A DNA stretch of 64,000 bases from contig NZ_CP051685.1 in assembly GCF_012849555.1 (NCBI RefSeq), positions 5,642,001-5,706,000 on the forward strand. Direction: 5' to 3'. The stretch is from Massilia forsythiae. Lineage in GTDB: Bacteria; Pseudomonadota; Gammaproteobacteria; Burkholderiales; Burkholderiaceae_D. This document shows positions 1-8,167 of this stretch, piece after piece. Positions within the stretch are counted from its first letter, which is position 1; every line of letters starts with the position of its first letter. The notes under the pieces were generated by a model that saw only the letters and a list, made by a program, of their open reading frames with translations, searched no databases and was not told the DNA's origin. The position numbers and the translations under genes were made by a program.

Positions 1-7
1 AGTATGG

Positions 8-190
8 GTCCCCGCCTGCGCGGGGACGACGAGCTATGGGTTAAAGCAGAGCTAACGATTATCTTGGACAGTAGTGCGCGAAGGCGGGGACCCATGCTGA
101 GTGTCCGAAGTCGGCATTCTTGAAGCACTTGAGTTGCTTCTAATTCACCGAATTCTGTTGCTCATTATAGGTCCCCGCCTTCGCGGGGAC
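8..190. repeat. REP-like palindrome cluster
   Basis: This gene-free stretch holds perfect hairpins with 8-bp GTCCCCGC/GCGGGGAC arms and 4-nt loops at 8-27 and 171-190, and an inverted half copy around 77-93. The half copy and the sequence after it (to about 120) resemble the element at 6613-6660, so these belong to one dispersed family. Paired copies in opposite orientation suggest REPIN-type units. I see no gene or transposase here. Confidence 0.7.
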
Positions 191-231
191 GACGTTGTCA
201 TTGCAGCTTGACCGAACGGTATTTGGGCACT

Positions 232-1575
232 CTACGCCGACGCCTGCTTGGCGCCCGCCAGCGGCGACACCACCGGCGCGCCAGGCGCTAAATCCTCTTC
301 TTCCAGCTCCAGCGGCGCCGGCACGCCGTCCAACGCGCGCCGCAATTGGGCCCGGTCGAGCGCCCCCACCCAGCGCGCCACCGCCATGGTCGCCACCGCG
401 TTGCCGATGGTGTTGGTGACGGCGCGCGCCTCGGACATGAAGCGGTCCACGCCCAGCAGCAGCACCATGCCGGCCACCGGGATCTTGCCCATCGACGCCA
501 GCGTGGCCGCCAGTGTGATGAAGCCGGAACCGGTCACGCCGGCCGAGCCCTTCGAGGTCAGCATCAGCACGCCCAGCACCACCAGCTGGTCGGTCAGGGT
601 CAAGGGCGTGTTGGTGGCTTGCGCGATGAAGATGGCGGCCATGCTGTAGTAGATGCATTGCCCGTCCGGATTGAAGGTGACGCCGGCCGGCACCACCAGC
701 CCGACCACCGGCTTCGAGACGCCGGCGTGCTCCAGCTTGCGCATCAGCTGCGGCACCACCGATTCGGACGAGCTGGTGCCCAGCACCGTCAGCAGTTCGT
801 CCTTCAGGTAGCGCAGGAACTGCCACAGGCTGAAGCCGGATACGCGCGCCACGCCGCCCAGCACCACCAGCACGAAGGCCACGCAGGTCAGGTACATGCA
901 GCCCATCAGCTGGCCCAGCGACAGCAGCGACGCCAGGCCATACTTGCCGACCGTGAAGGCGATGGCGCCGAACGCGGCCAGCGGCGCCACGCGCATGATC
1001 ATGCCGACCACCACGAACATGCCGTTGACGAAGGCGTCGAGGAAATCGACCACCGGCTTGGCGCGCCGTCCCAGGCGCGACAGCGCCACGCCCATCAGGG
1101 TGGCGAACACCAGGATCTGCAGGATGTCGTTCCTGCCCAGCGCGTCGACCAGGCTGGTGGGGATCATGTTGAGGAGGAAGTCGACGACCCCGTGCGGCTT
1201 GGCCGCCGCCGCGGTGTAGCCGGCGATGGCGTGGGTGTCGAGCGCGCGCGGGTCGACGTTCATGCCGACGCCCGGCTGCACCGCGTTCACCACCACCAGC
1301 CCGAGCAGCAGCGCGAAGGTCGACATCACCTCGAAATACACTAGCGCGCGCACGCCGACGCGGCCCAGTTCCTTCATGCTTTCCATCTTGGCGATGCCCA
1401 GCACCACCATCGAGAAGATGACCGGCGCGAACACCATCTTGATCAGGCGGATGAAGGCGTCGCCCAGGGGTTTCAGGTCGGTGCCGAGCTGCGGCGCCAG
1501 CACCCCGAGCAGGCAGCCCGCGAGCACGCCGATCAATACCTGCACGTACAGCTGGCCGAACAATCGCTTGAACAT
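232..1575 (-). CDS. dctA: C4-dicarboxylate/H+ symporter DctA
   Basis: This is a sodium/proton:dicarboxylate symporter of the DAACS family, importing malate, succinate, fumarate or related acids across the inner membrane. The 447-residue product starts MFKRLFGQLYVQVLIG and has the many hydrophobic helices of the family, the serine-rich GTSSSESVVPQLM re-entrant loop and the NPDGQCIYYSMAAIF transport segment. The start at 1575 is chosen because AGGAGA lies 5 nt upstream; a longer frame to 1662 has no ribosome-binding site. It lies 114 bp downstream of the dehydrogenase gene on the same strand, so import and oxidation of one acid are probably co-expressed. Family assignment is firm; the substrate is inferred from context. 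Confidence 0.93.
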   Translation of the reverse strand: MFKRLFGQLYVQVLIGVLAGCLLGVLAPQLGTDLKPLGDAFIRLIKMVFAPVIFSMVVLGIAKMESMKELGRVGVRALVYFEVMSTFALLLGLVVVNAVQPGVGMNVDPRALDTHAIAGYTAAAAKPHGVVDFLLNMIPTSLVDALGRNDILQILVFATLMGVALSRLGRRAKPVVDFLDAFVNGMFVVVGMIMRVAPLAAFGAIAFTVGKYGLASLLSLGQLMGCMYLTCVAFVLVVLGGVARVSGFSLWQFLRYLKDELLTVLGTSSSESVVPQLMRKLEHAGVSKPVVGLVVPAGVTFNPDGQCIYYSMAAIFIAQATNTPLTLTDQLVVLGVLMLTSKGSAGVTGSGFITLAATLASMGKIPVAGMVLLLGVDRFMSEARAVTNTIGNAVATMAVARWVGALDRAQLRRALDGVPAPLELEEEDLAPGAPVVSPLAGAKQASA

Positions 1576-1689
1576 GCTTGTCTCCTGTGTGATTGTCTTG
1601 CATGGAGAGCCGCCCGGCCCGCGCTCTGGCGGCCGGGTCGGGGCGGCTCGGCGCCGGCGCACTGCCGGCCGGCGACCGGGTGCGCGGCG

Positions 1690-2805
1690 TCAGGCTGCCT
1701 GGCGCGCCTGGCCGGCGGCAGCGCCGCCGTCCGCTTCGGCCAGGATCGCGCACACGGCGTCCGTCACCTCGGCCGTGGTGGCCGTGCCGCCCAGGTCGCG
1801 CGTGTGCAGCGCCGGGGTCGCCGTCACGCGCTCGATGGCGGCCATCAGGCGCCGGGCCGCGGCCTCTTCGCCCAGGTGCTGCAGCAGCATCACGACCGAC
1901 CAGAAGGTGCCGACCGGATTGGCTAGCCCCTTGCCCATGATGTCGAAGGCGGAGCCGTGGATCGGCTCGAACATCGACGGATAGCGTCGTTCCGGGTCGA
2001 TGTTGCCGGTCGGGGCGATGCCCAGGCTGCCGGCCAGCGCCGCCGCCAGGTCGCTCAGGATGTCGGCGTGCAGGTTGGTGGCGACGATGGTGTCCAGGCT
2101 GGCCGGGCGGTTGACCATGCGCGCGGTGGCGGCGTCGACCAGCTCCTTGTCCCATTGCACGTCCGGGAATTCGTGCGACACCTGCAGCGCGATCTCGTCC
2201 CACATCACCATCGCGTGGCGCTGGGCGTTGCTCTTGGTGATCACGGTGAGCAGCTTGCGCGGCCGCGACTGCGCCAGGCGGAAGGCATAGCGCAGGATGC
2301 GCTCGACGCCGGCGCGGGTCATCATGCTGACGTCGGTGGCGACCTCGATCGGGTGGCCCTGGTGCGCGCGTCCGCCCACGCCCGAGTATTCGCCTTCCGA
2401 GTTTTCGCGCACGATCACCCAGTTCAGGTCGTCCGGGCCGCAGCGCTTGAGCGGCGCGTCGATGCCGGGCAGGATGCGCGTCGGGCGCACGTTGGCGTAC
2501 TGGTCGAAGCCCTGGCAGATCTTCAGGCGCAGGCCCCACAGCGTGACGTGGTCGGGGATGTCCGGGTCGCCGGCCGAGCCGAACAGGATGGCGTCCTTGG
2601 CGCGCAAGGCGTCCAGGCCGTCGGCCGGCATCATCGCGCCATGCTGGCGGTAGTAGTCGCCGCCCCAGTCGAAATCCTCGAACTCGAACTGGAAGCCGGC
2701 GCCGGCGCCGGCGCCGGCCAGCGCGGCCAGCACCTGGCGCCCGGCCGGCACCACTTCCTTGCCGATGCCGTCGCCGGGAATGGTTGCGATGCGATAGGTC
2801 TTCAT
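1690..2805 (-). CDS. dmlA: D-malate / tartrate dehydrogenase (decarboxylating)
   Basis: This is an NAD-dependent beta-decarboxylating dehydrogenase of the isocitrate/isopropylmalate family; the DmlA/TtuC branch oxidises D-malate to pyruvate and CO2 and also acts on tartrate. Visible motifs are the N-terminal IATIPGDGIGKEV, the substrate-binding VRENSEGEYSGVGG segment, the catalytic-lysine region TVITKSNAQRH, the metal-site segment DTIVATNLHADILSDLAA and the NAD-site EPIHGSAFDIMGKG. The 371-residue length is normal for the branch. The start at 2805 follows AAGGAGA. It is divergent from a LysR gene and upstream of dctA, the same association as E. coli dmlA-dmlR with DctA-mediated uptake. Tartrate or 3-isopropylmalate-like substrates remain possible. 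Confidence 0.85.
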   Translation of the reverse strand: MKTYRIATIPGDGIGKEVVPAGRQVLAALAGAGAGAGFQFEFEDFDWGGDYYRQHGAMMPADGLDALRAKDAILFGSAGDPDIPDHVTLWGLRLKICQGFDQYANVRPTRILPGIDAPLKRCGPDDLNWVIVRENSEGEYSGVGGRAHQGHPIEVATDVSMMTRAGVERILRYAFRLAQSRPRKLLTVITKSNAQRHAMVMWDEIALQVSHEFPDVQWDKELVDAATARMVNRPASLDTIVATNLHADILSDLAAALAGSLGIAPTGNIDPERRYPSMFEPIHGSAFDIMGKGLANPVGTFWSVVMLLQHLGEEAAARRLMAAIERVTATPALHTRDLGGTATTAEVTDAVCAILAEADGGAAAGQARQAA

Positions 2806-2886
2806 GCGTGTCTCCTTGATTGGACTGTTGTGACGGGCCCAATGTACGCGCTGGACGGCGCCCTTTCGCACCGCTACACTCAAACC

Positions 2887-2907
2887 ATTGTTAACCCCCG
2901 GCTCAAT
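2887..2907. promoter_or_regulatory. Candidate LysR-type operator
   Basis: ATTG (2887-2890) and CAAT (2904-2907) form a short dyad in the 125-bp gap between the divergent dehydrogenase and LysR genes. It lies 24 nt before the LysR start, where such regulators usually bind. The spacing is close to the T-N11-A type, but the arms are short, so this is only a candidate. Confidence 0.3.
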
Positions 2908-2930
2908 AATCGGGCCGCAAGAAAGGCCCC

Positions 2931-3842
2931 ATGACCGACGGTTTCCAGCCGGCCGAACTGAGCTTCATGGTGACCCTGGCCACCGCCGGCAGCCTGAGCG
3001 CGGCGGCGCGCGAGCTCGGCATCACCACGGCGGCGGTCAGCAAGCGCCTGGCCGCGCTCGAGGCGCGTGTGAAAGTGCCGCTGGTGAACCGCAGCACCCG
3101 GCGCATGCGCCTGACGCCGGACGGCGAGGTGCTGCTGGAACACGCGCGCCGCATCCTGGCCGACATCGACGCGCTCGGCCAGTTGATGGCGGCCGGGCGC
3201 GAGACGCCCAAGGGCCAGCTGCGCGTGAACGCCACGCTCGGTTTCGGGCGCCTGCACGTGGCGCCCGCGATCTCGCGCTACGTGCTGCGCTATCCGGAGG
3301 TCGACGTGCAGCTGCAGTTGTCGGTGGACCCGCCGGCGCTGACCGACGATGTGTTCGACGTCTGCATCCGCTTCGGCGCCCCCTACGACACGCGCGTGAT
3401 CGCGCGCCGGCTGGCGTCCAACCGGCGCCTGCTGTGCGCGGCGCCGGCCTACCTGGCGCGCCACGGTACGCCGCGCACGCCCGCCGAGCTGGCGCGCCAC
3501 AACTGCATCAGCATCCGCCAGGGCGACGAAGCCTACGGCAGCTGGCGCCTGCTCGAGAGCGACACCGGCGAGCGCCAGGGGCAAGCGGTGAAGGTGCGCG
3601 GCAACCTGACCACCAACGACGGCGAGATCGCGGTCAACTGGGCGCTCGACGGCCACGGCATCCTGATGCGCGCCGAATGGGACATCGAGCGCTACCTGAA
3701 AAGCGGCCGGCTGGTGGAGGTGCTGCCGGACTACCGCACGCCGGACGCCGACATCTACGCCGTCTACCAGCAGCGCCACCAGCTGTCGGCGCGCATCCGC
3801 AGCTTCGTCGATTTTCTGGCCGCGACCTTCGCGCGGGGGTGA
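2931..3842 (+). CDS. dmlR: LysR-family regulator (DmlR-like)
   Basis: A LysR-type transcription factor of 303 residues. The N-terminal winged helix-turn-helix is clear (FMVTLATAGSLSAAARELG, TTAAVSKRLAALEARV, then NRSTRRMRLTPDGE), followed by a periplasmic-binding-like effector domain from about residue 90 with family signatures such as VDVCIRFG-type and GHGILMRAEWDI. An AAAGG motif precedes the ATG. It is transcribed away from the dehydrogenase gene with a shared 125-bp control region, so it probably activates the dehydrogenase-dctA unit when the dicarboxylate is present. The DmlR name rests on context; the family is certain. Confidence 0.85.
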   Translation: MTDGFQPAELSFMVTLATAGSLSAAARELGITTAAVSKRLAALEARVKVPLVNRSTRRMRLTPDGEVLLEHARRILADIDALGQLMAAGRETPKGQLRVNATLGFGRLHVAPAISRYVLRYPEVDVQLQLSVDPPALTDDVFDVCIRFGAPYDTRVIARRLASNRRLLCAAPAYLARHGTPRTPAELARHNCISIRQGDEAYGSWRLLESDTGERQGQAVKVRGNLTTNDGEIAVNWALDGHGILMRAEWDIERYLKSGRLVEVLPDYRTPDADIYAVYQQRHQLSARIRSFVDFLAATFARG

Positions 3843-3857
3843 ACCGCGCGCCGGCCT

Positions 3858-4061
3858 TCAGGGGTCCTGCGGCAGGCGTGCCACCATCCGGTCCAGCGCC
3901 ACGCCCATGCTTTCGCGCCCGTCCAGCCAGGCCAGCCAGTCGGTCTCGATCAGCGGCGCGAACCCTGCCCACGGCCGCGCGACCAGGCCGGCCTGGTCGG
4001 CATACGGCCGGTACGCGATGCCGTAGACGATCTTCGGCGCCGCCCGTGGGCGCTTTCCACA
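3858..4061 (-). pseudogene. C-terminal remnant of an unidentified protein
   Basis: In the gap between the LysR gene and yaaA one minus-strand frame is open for 68 codons and reads like real protein: it contains PKIVYGIAYRPYADQAGLVA, then ETDWLAWLDGRESMGVALD and ends MVARLPQDP before TGA. There is no start codon; the frame opens right after an in-frame TGA at 4062-4064. The composition (Trp, Tyr, charged residues) is unlike a random high-GC frame. I read it as the surviving C-terminus of a deleted gene. The family is not recognised. Confidence 0.45.
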
Positions 4062-4119
4062 TCATATCCGCCGGGAGGCCGCCCAAATTCCTCCAATCCT
4101 CACACCCCCCGGGTCCGGC

Positions 4120-4890
4120 TCATACTTCGCGCCGCCGGCGGAACAGCCACTTGTCGCCACCGGAAGCCGCCTCGTCGAACGCATAGCCGTCGCGGTCGAA
4201 ATCCTTCAACTGCTGCGGATCGGTGATCGCCCGTTCGGCCGCATAGCGCGCCATCATGCCGCGCGCGCGCTTGGCGTGGAAGGAGACGATCTTGTACTTG
4301 CCGCCCTTCCAGTCCTCGAACACCGGCGTGATCACCGGCGCGTCCAGCAGCCTCGGCCTGACCGACTTGAAGTACTCTTCCGAGGCCAGGTTGACCACCG
4401 CAGTGGCGCCCGACTCGGCGAGATCCGCGTTGAGCGCGCCGGTGACATGGTCGCCCCAGAACGCGTACAGATCCTTGCCGCGCGCATTGGCCAGGCGCGT
4501 GCCCATCTCCAGGCGGTACGGGTGCATGCGGTCGAGCGGGCGCAGCACGCCGTACATGCCGGACAGGATGCGTACGCGCCGCTGCAGCCAGTCGAGCGCG
4601 CCGGCGTCCAGGCTGCGCGCGTCCAGGCCGGTGTAGACGTCGCCGTCGAAGGCCATCACGGCCTGGCGCGCCGTGCCGTGGTCCGGGTGCCAGTCGGCGT
4701 AGCGGGTGACGTTGAGCACGGCCAGCTGGTCGGAAATCGACATCAGCGCGCCGACCTGGGCCGGAGACAGGGTTTTCAAGTGCGTCGCCAGTTCGGCCGC
4801 GTGGTCGATGAAGCGCGGGGTAGTGGCGTGCTGCGTGGTGGATGGCGTGTCGAGGTCGAGCGATTTGGCGGGCGAAAGTACGATCAGCAT
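4120..4890 (-). CDS. yaaA: Peroxide stress protein YaaA
   Basis: The YaaA/DUF328 family lowers free intracellular iron during hydrogen peroxide stress and is reported to bind DNA. The 256-residue product matches the family along its length: MLIVLSPAKSLDL at the N-terminus, DVYTGLDA, then GMYGVLRPLDRMHPYRLEMG and the C-terminal FHAKRARGMMARY. The ATG at 4890 is chosen because family members begin exactly here; no ribosome-binding site is visible. The gene is divergent from the PIN-domain gene with only 36 bp between starts. A longer frame to 5103 runs into that gene and is rejected. Confidence 0.93.
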   Translation of the reverse strand: MLIVLSPAKSLDLDTPSTTQHATTPRFIDHAAELATHLKTLSPAQVGALMSISDQLAVLNVTRYADWHPDHGTARQAVMAFDGDVYTGLDARSLDAGALDWLQRRVRILSGMYGVLRPLDRMHPYRLEMGTRLANARGKDLYAFWGDHVTGALNADLAESGATAVVNLASEEYFKSVRPRLLDAPVITPVFEDWKGGKYKIVSFHAKRARGMMARYAAERAITDPQQLKDFDRDGYAFDEAASGGDKWLFRRRREV

Positions 4891-4913
4891 GTTCGGGAAC
4901 GGGGTCCAGCGGG

Positions 4914-4919
4914 TAGAAT
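4914..4919 (+). promoter_or_regulatory. -10-like hexamer, probable leaderless transcript
   Basis: TAGAAT ends 7 nt before the ATG of the PIN-domain gene, and no Shine-Dalgarno sequence lies between. This spacing places the transcription start at or next to the start codon. No good -35 box is visible at 17 bp. Confidence 0.4.
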
Positions 4920-4926
4920 TGCTGCC

Positions 4927-5394
4927 ATGATACCTGCTCCAGCGAAACCGATTGTTCTCGACACCAATGTCTGCCTCGACCTGTTCGTGTTCCACGACCC
5001 GCGCTGGGCCGGCCTGCTGGCCGCGCTCGCCGGCGGCGCCGTGCAGGCAGTGACGCGCGCCGACTGCCGCGACGAATACCTGGCGGTCCTGCACTACCCT
5101 CACCTGCCGCTCGACGACGACTCGCGCCCGCGGGCGGCGGCGCGCTTCGACGCCCTCATCCAGGTGGTGGCACCCGGCCAGAAACCGGTACGGCTGCCGG
5201 CCTGCAGCGACCGCGACGACCAGAAGTTCCTGGAAGTGGCGCGCGACAGCGGCGCCGCGGTGCTGGTCACCAAGGACAAGGCGCTGCTCAAGTGCGGCAA
5301 GCGCACCGCAAAGGAGGGCCTGTTCCGCATCATGGGTCCGGAAGCCTGGATCAAGACCGAACTGCCGGCGCCGCCGCCTTCCGCGCTAGAATAA
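4927..5394 (+). CDS. PIN-domain ribonuclease-like protein
   Basis: A 155-residue PIN-domain protein of the type annotated as putative toxin component, PIN family. The metal-binding acidic residues are visible: the Asp of VLDTNVCLDLF near the N-terminus, DCRDEYLAV in the middle and the C-terminal CSDRDDQKFLEVARDSGA with VTKDKALL. PIN proteins are usually Mg2+-dependent RNases. No antitoxin-like small gene is adjacent, so toxin function is not supported by context; it lies alone between divergent yaaA and a downstream aminotransferase. The stop codon overlaps a TAGAAT (about 5388) that could drive the next gene. Confidence 0.82.
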   Translation: MIPAPAKPIVLDTNVCLDLFVFHDPRWAGLLAALAGGAVQAVTRADCRDEYLAVLHYPHLPLDDDSRPRAAARFDALIQVVAPGQKPVRLPACSDRDDQKFLEVARDSGAAVLVTKDKALLKCGKRTAKEGLFRIMGPEAWIKTELPAPPPSALE

Positions 5395-5425
5395 AAGCAT
5401 CGATCGACCTGCCCACCACGACCTC

Positions 5426-6583
5426 ATGAGCACACCCGTCCTGCAATCGCGCCTGCCGGCCGTCGGCACCACCGTTTTCACCCTGATGTCGAACCTCGCC
5501 GCAGAACACGGCGCCGTGAACCTGGGCCAGGGTTTCCCCGATTTCGCCTGCGACCCGCGCCTGCCGGAACTGGTGAGCGAGGCCATGCGCGCCGGCTTGA
5601 ACCAGTACCCGCCGATGCCCGGCGCGGCGCCGCTGCGCGCAGCCATCGCCGCCAAGATCGCCGCGCTGTACGGCCGCGCCTACGACGCCGCGACCGAGAT
5701 CACGGTCACCGCCGGCGCCACGCAAGCCATCGTCACGGCGATCCTGTGCGCCGTCCATCCGGGCGACGAGGTCATCGTGATCGAGCCGGCCTACGACAGC
5801 TACCTGCCGGCGATCCGCCTGGCCGGCGCGGTGCCGGTGACGGTGCCGATGCGCCTGGACGAGGCCGGCTACCACGTGCCCTGGAACGACGTGGCCGGCG
5901 CGGTCACGCCGCGCACGCGCATGGTCGTCATCAACAGCCCGCACAACCCGACCGGCAGCATCCTGCGCCCCTGCGACCTGGACGCGCTGGCGGCGATCGT
6001 CGCCGATACCGACATCCTGGTACTCTCGGACGAGGTCTACGAGCACATGGTGTACGACGGCGAGCAGCACGCGTCGGTGAGCCGCCATCCGGTGCTGGCC
6101 GAGCGCGCCTTCGTGGTGTCCAGCTTCGGCAAGACCTACCACGTGACCGGCTGGAAGATCGGCTACGTGGCGGCGCCGGCCGCGCTCACGGCGGAATTCC
6201 GCAAGGTGCACCAGTACGACCTGTTCAGCGTGAACACGCCGATGCAGCACGGCCTGGCCGCCTACATGGCCGACCCGGCGCCCTACCTGGACCTGCCCGC
6301 CTTTTACCAGCGCAAGCGCGACCTGTTCCGCGCCGGGCTGGCCGGCACGCGCTTCACCTTGCTGCCGGCGGACGGCACCTACTTCCAGTGCGTGCGCTAC
6401 GACGGCGTCTCGGATTTGCCGGAAGCCGAGTTCGCGCAGTGGCTGACGCGCGAGATCAAGGTGGCGGCGATCCCGGTGTCGGCGTTCTACCGCGGCGGGC
6501 GCGAGTCGGGGATCGTGCGCTTCTGCTTCGCGAAACAGGACGAGACGCTGCGGCTGGCGCTGGAGCGGCTGGCCAGGGTCTGA
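5426..6583 (+). CDS. Class I aminotransferase, methionine-aminotransferase (YbdL)-like
   Basis: A 385-residue fold-type I pyridoxal-phosphate aminotransferase. N-terminal NLGQGFPDFACDP, the cofactor segment VTAGATQAI, INSPHNPTGS with the PLP-binding Asn, DEVYEHMVYDG and the Schiff-base lysine in SSFGKTYHVTGWKIGY are all present, as is the C-terminal substrate-binding Arg of GIVRFCFAK. The set of motifs is that of the YbdL/kynurenine aminotransferase branch, which uses methionine, aromatic amino acids or kynurenine with 2-oxo acids. The gene stands alone; REP-like DNA follows it. Exact substrate cannot be read from sequence. Confidence 0.88.
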   Translation: MSTPVLQSRLPAVGTTVFTLMSNLAAEHGAVNLGQGFPDFACDPRLPELVSEAMRAGLNQYPPMPGAAPLRAAIAAKIAALYGRAYDAATEITVTAGATQAIVTAILCAVHPGDEVIVIEPAYDSYLPAIRLAGAVPVTVPMRLDEAGYHVPWNDVAGAVTPRTRMVVINSPHNPTGSILRPCDLDALAAIVADTDILVLSDEVYEHMVYDGEQHASVSRHPVLAERAFVVSSFGKTYHVTGWKIGYVAAPAALTAEFRKVHQYDLFSVNTPMQHGLAAYMADPAPYLDLPAFYQRKRDLFRAGLAGTRFTLLPADGTYFQCVRYDGVSDLPEAEFAQWLTREIKVAAIPVSAFYRGGRESGIVRFCFAKQDETLRLALERLARV

Positions 6584-6612
6584 ATGACGCTGGAGAAGCG
6601 AATATCTACGTC

Positions 6613-6726
6613 GTCCCCGCGCAGGCGGGGACCCATAGTGGGCTTCCGAAGTCCGGCACGTCGAAGTACCGCGGTCATTTCCATTGTCGCGAATTTGGTT
6701 GCTCGGTATGGGCGCGGGGACGACGG
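6613..6726. repeat. REP-like element after the aminotransferase gene
   Basis: A perfect hairpin with GTCCCCGC/GCGGGGAC arms lies at 6613-6632, and an opposite half copy (GCGGGGACGACG) at about 6713-6724. The sequence just after the hairpin shares about 45 bp with that at 89-135, including a TCCGAAGTC core. The pair of inverted copies about 100 bp apart fits a REPIN. It fills the 186-bp gap between two convergent genes and may act as a transcript end. Confidence 0.65.
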
Positions 6727-6769
6727 AGGTGGCTGCTCAGATGTCGGAAACGACAGTCCGTACCATCCT

Positions 6770-8167
6770 TTACCGCCCCAGCGCCTGCATCTGGCGTTCC
6801 ACGAACGCCTGCAATTCCTGCGACAGCGCCCCGCTCGCGCGCGCCCTCTGGAACGCCTCCAGCGCCTCGCCATTGCGCTTGTCGGCCTGCAGCGAGATGC
6901 CCAGTCCCATCCACCAGATGCCGTTGGCGGGGGCGCCGCGCAGCGCGGCCTGGTATTCGGCCGCCGCTTCGCGGTGGCGCCCCTGGCGCTGCAGGGCGCC
7001 GGCCAGGAAGGCGTGGTAGTCGGGGTCGTTGCCGGCGTACGGCAGGGTGCGCATCAAGGTGTCGATGCCGCTGCCGCCGCGTTCGATCTGCAGGCGCGCC
7101 AGCAACATCGCCGGCCGCGGCTGGCGCGGGTCTTGCGCCAGGCCCAGCTGCAGCTGGCGCATGGCCTCGTCCGGGCGCCGGGCTTCGATCAAGAGGCCGA
7201 CCAGGGTCTGGCGCGCCGCGTCGTGGCCCGGGTCGATGCGCAGGGCCGCTTCCAGCGCGGCGACCGTCTCGCCCATGCGTCCTTCCTGCAGGCTGGCCAG
7301 CGCGCGCCGGTATTCGCCCTCGGCGCGCTGGGACGCGCTGTCCTGGCGGCCCTGCACGGCGCCGCGCTCGCGCACTGCGGCTGGACGGCCGGCCAGTACC
7401 CCGGCCGCCTGCGCGCGGCGCGCTTCGCGATTCTGCAGTTCCAGCATCAGCGCATTGCGCACCGCGCGCGCCTCGCTGCTGTCGGGTTCCATCGAGGCCA
7501 CCGACTTGACCGGCGCGACGGGCGCAGCCACGGCGGCCGGCGTGCCGGCTGCCGGTGCAGCGCCATCGTCGATGCCGCGCCGGGCGGCCGGCGGCGACGT
7601 CCGTGCGGCCGGTTCTTCGATGACGCGCGCGGCGCGTGCGGATGCCGTCCACGCCGCCGCGTCCGTGCCGGCGCGCGCCGCTGCCGGCGGGTCGGCCGGC
7701 GCCTCGCGCATCGGCATGGCCGCGGGCGCAGCCGGCATTGCAGCCGGCGCCGCAGTCGACAGACTGCCGGGCTGCGCCTCCAGCGCCGCCGGCGTGGCCG
7801 CGCCACCCGCCGCATCCCGCGCCGGCGCGCCGGTCCCGGCGCCATCGCCGGCCGGGGTGGTCGTGATGACGCTGCTCATCCCCTGCCCCGGCCGCAACGT
7901 GCCCGGCGCCGGCCTGGCGCCGGCGTCGGCGGCCAGCACCGCCGGCGCCGGCGCGCTCCCCTCCTGGACGGCCTGCAGCCGGCCCGAGGCGAACCAGACC
8001 AGCGCCGTGCCGGCGCAGGCGCCGGCCACGGCCGCCGCGATCGTGCGCGGGCTCGGGCGCACAGCGCGCCGCGGCGGCGCCACCGGCTTGACTTGCGCCG
8101 GAAAAGCCTCGCCGGCGCCGGTGCCGCGCGCGTCCAGGTCCTGCAGCATCTTGTTAATCAGGCTCAT
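6770..8167 (-). CDS. mshN: MSHA biogenesis protein MshN (TPR protein)
   Basis: A 465-residue inner-membrane protein, last gene of the pilus locus. It begins MSLINKMLQDLDAR, the typical MshN N-terminus, then a single membrane helix (about residues 40-60), a long Ala/Pro-rich linker (about 70-220) and C-terminal tetratricopeptide repeats such as AEGEYRRALASLQEGRMGET and HHxA-type helices ending in a family-like ALSQELQAFVERQMQALGR tail. MshN is thought to link the ATPase MshM and the secretin complex. The start overlaps mshM by ATGA (8164-8167), showing translational coupling. The linker is poorly conserved, the ends are typical. Confidence 0.85.
   Translation of the reverse strand: MSLINKMLQDLDARGTGAGEAFPAQVKPVAPPRRAVRPSPRTIAAAVAGACAGTALVWFASGRLQAVQEGSAPAPAVLAADAGARPAPGTLRPGQGMSSVITTTPAGDGAGTGAPARDAAGGAATPAALEAQPGSLSTAAPAAMPAAPAAMPMREAPADPPAAARAGTDAAAWTASARAARVIEEPAARTSPPAARRGIDDGAAPAAGTPAAVAAPVAPVKSVASMEPDSSEARAVRNALMLELQNREARRAQAAGVLAGRPAAVRERGAVQGRQDSASQRAEGEYRRALASLQEGRMGETVAALEAALRIDPGHDAARQTLVGLLIEARRPDEAMRQLQLGLAQDPRQPRPAMLLARLQIERGGSGIDTLMRTLPYAGNDPDYHAFLAGALQRQGRHREAAAEYQAALRGAPANGIWWMGLGISLQADKRNGEALEAFQRARASGALSQELQAFVERQMQALGR

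Noticed and set aside
4927..5394. Toxin-antitoxin pair
   Set aside because: The PIN gene has no small antitoxin gene on either side; yaaA is divergent and the next gene is an aminotransferase.
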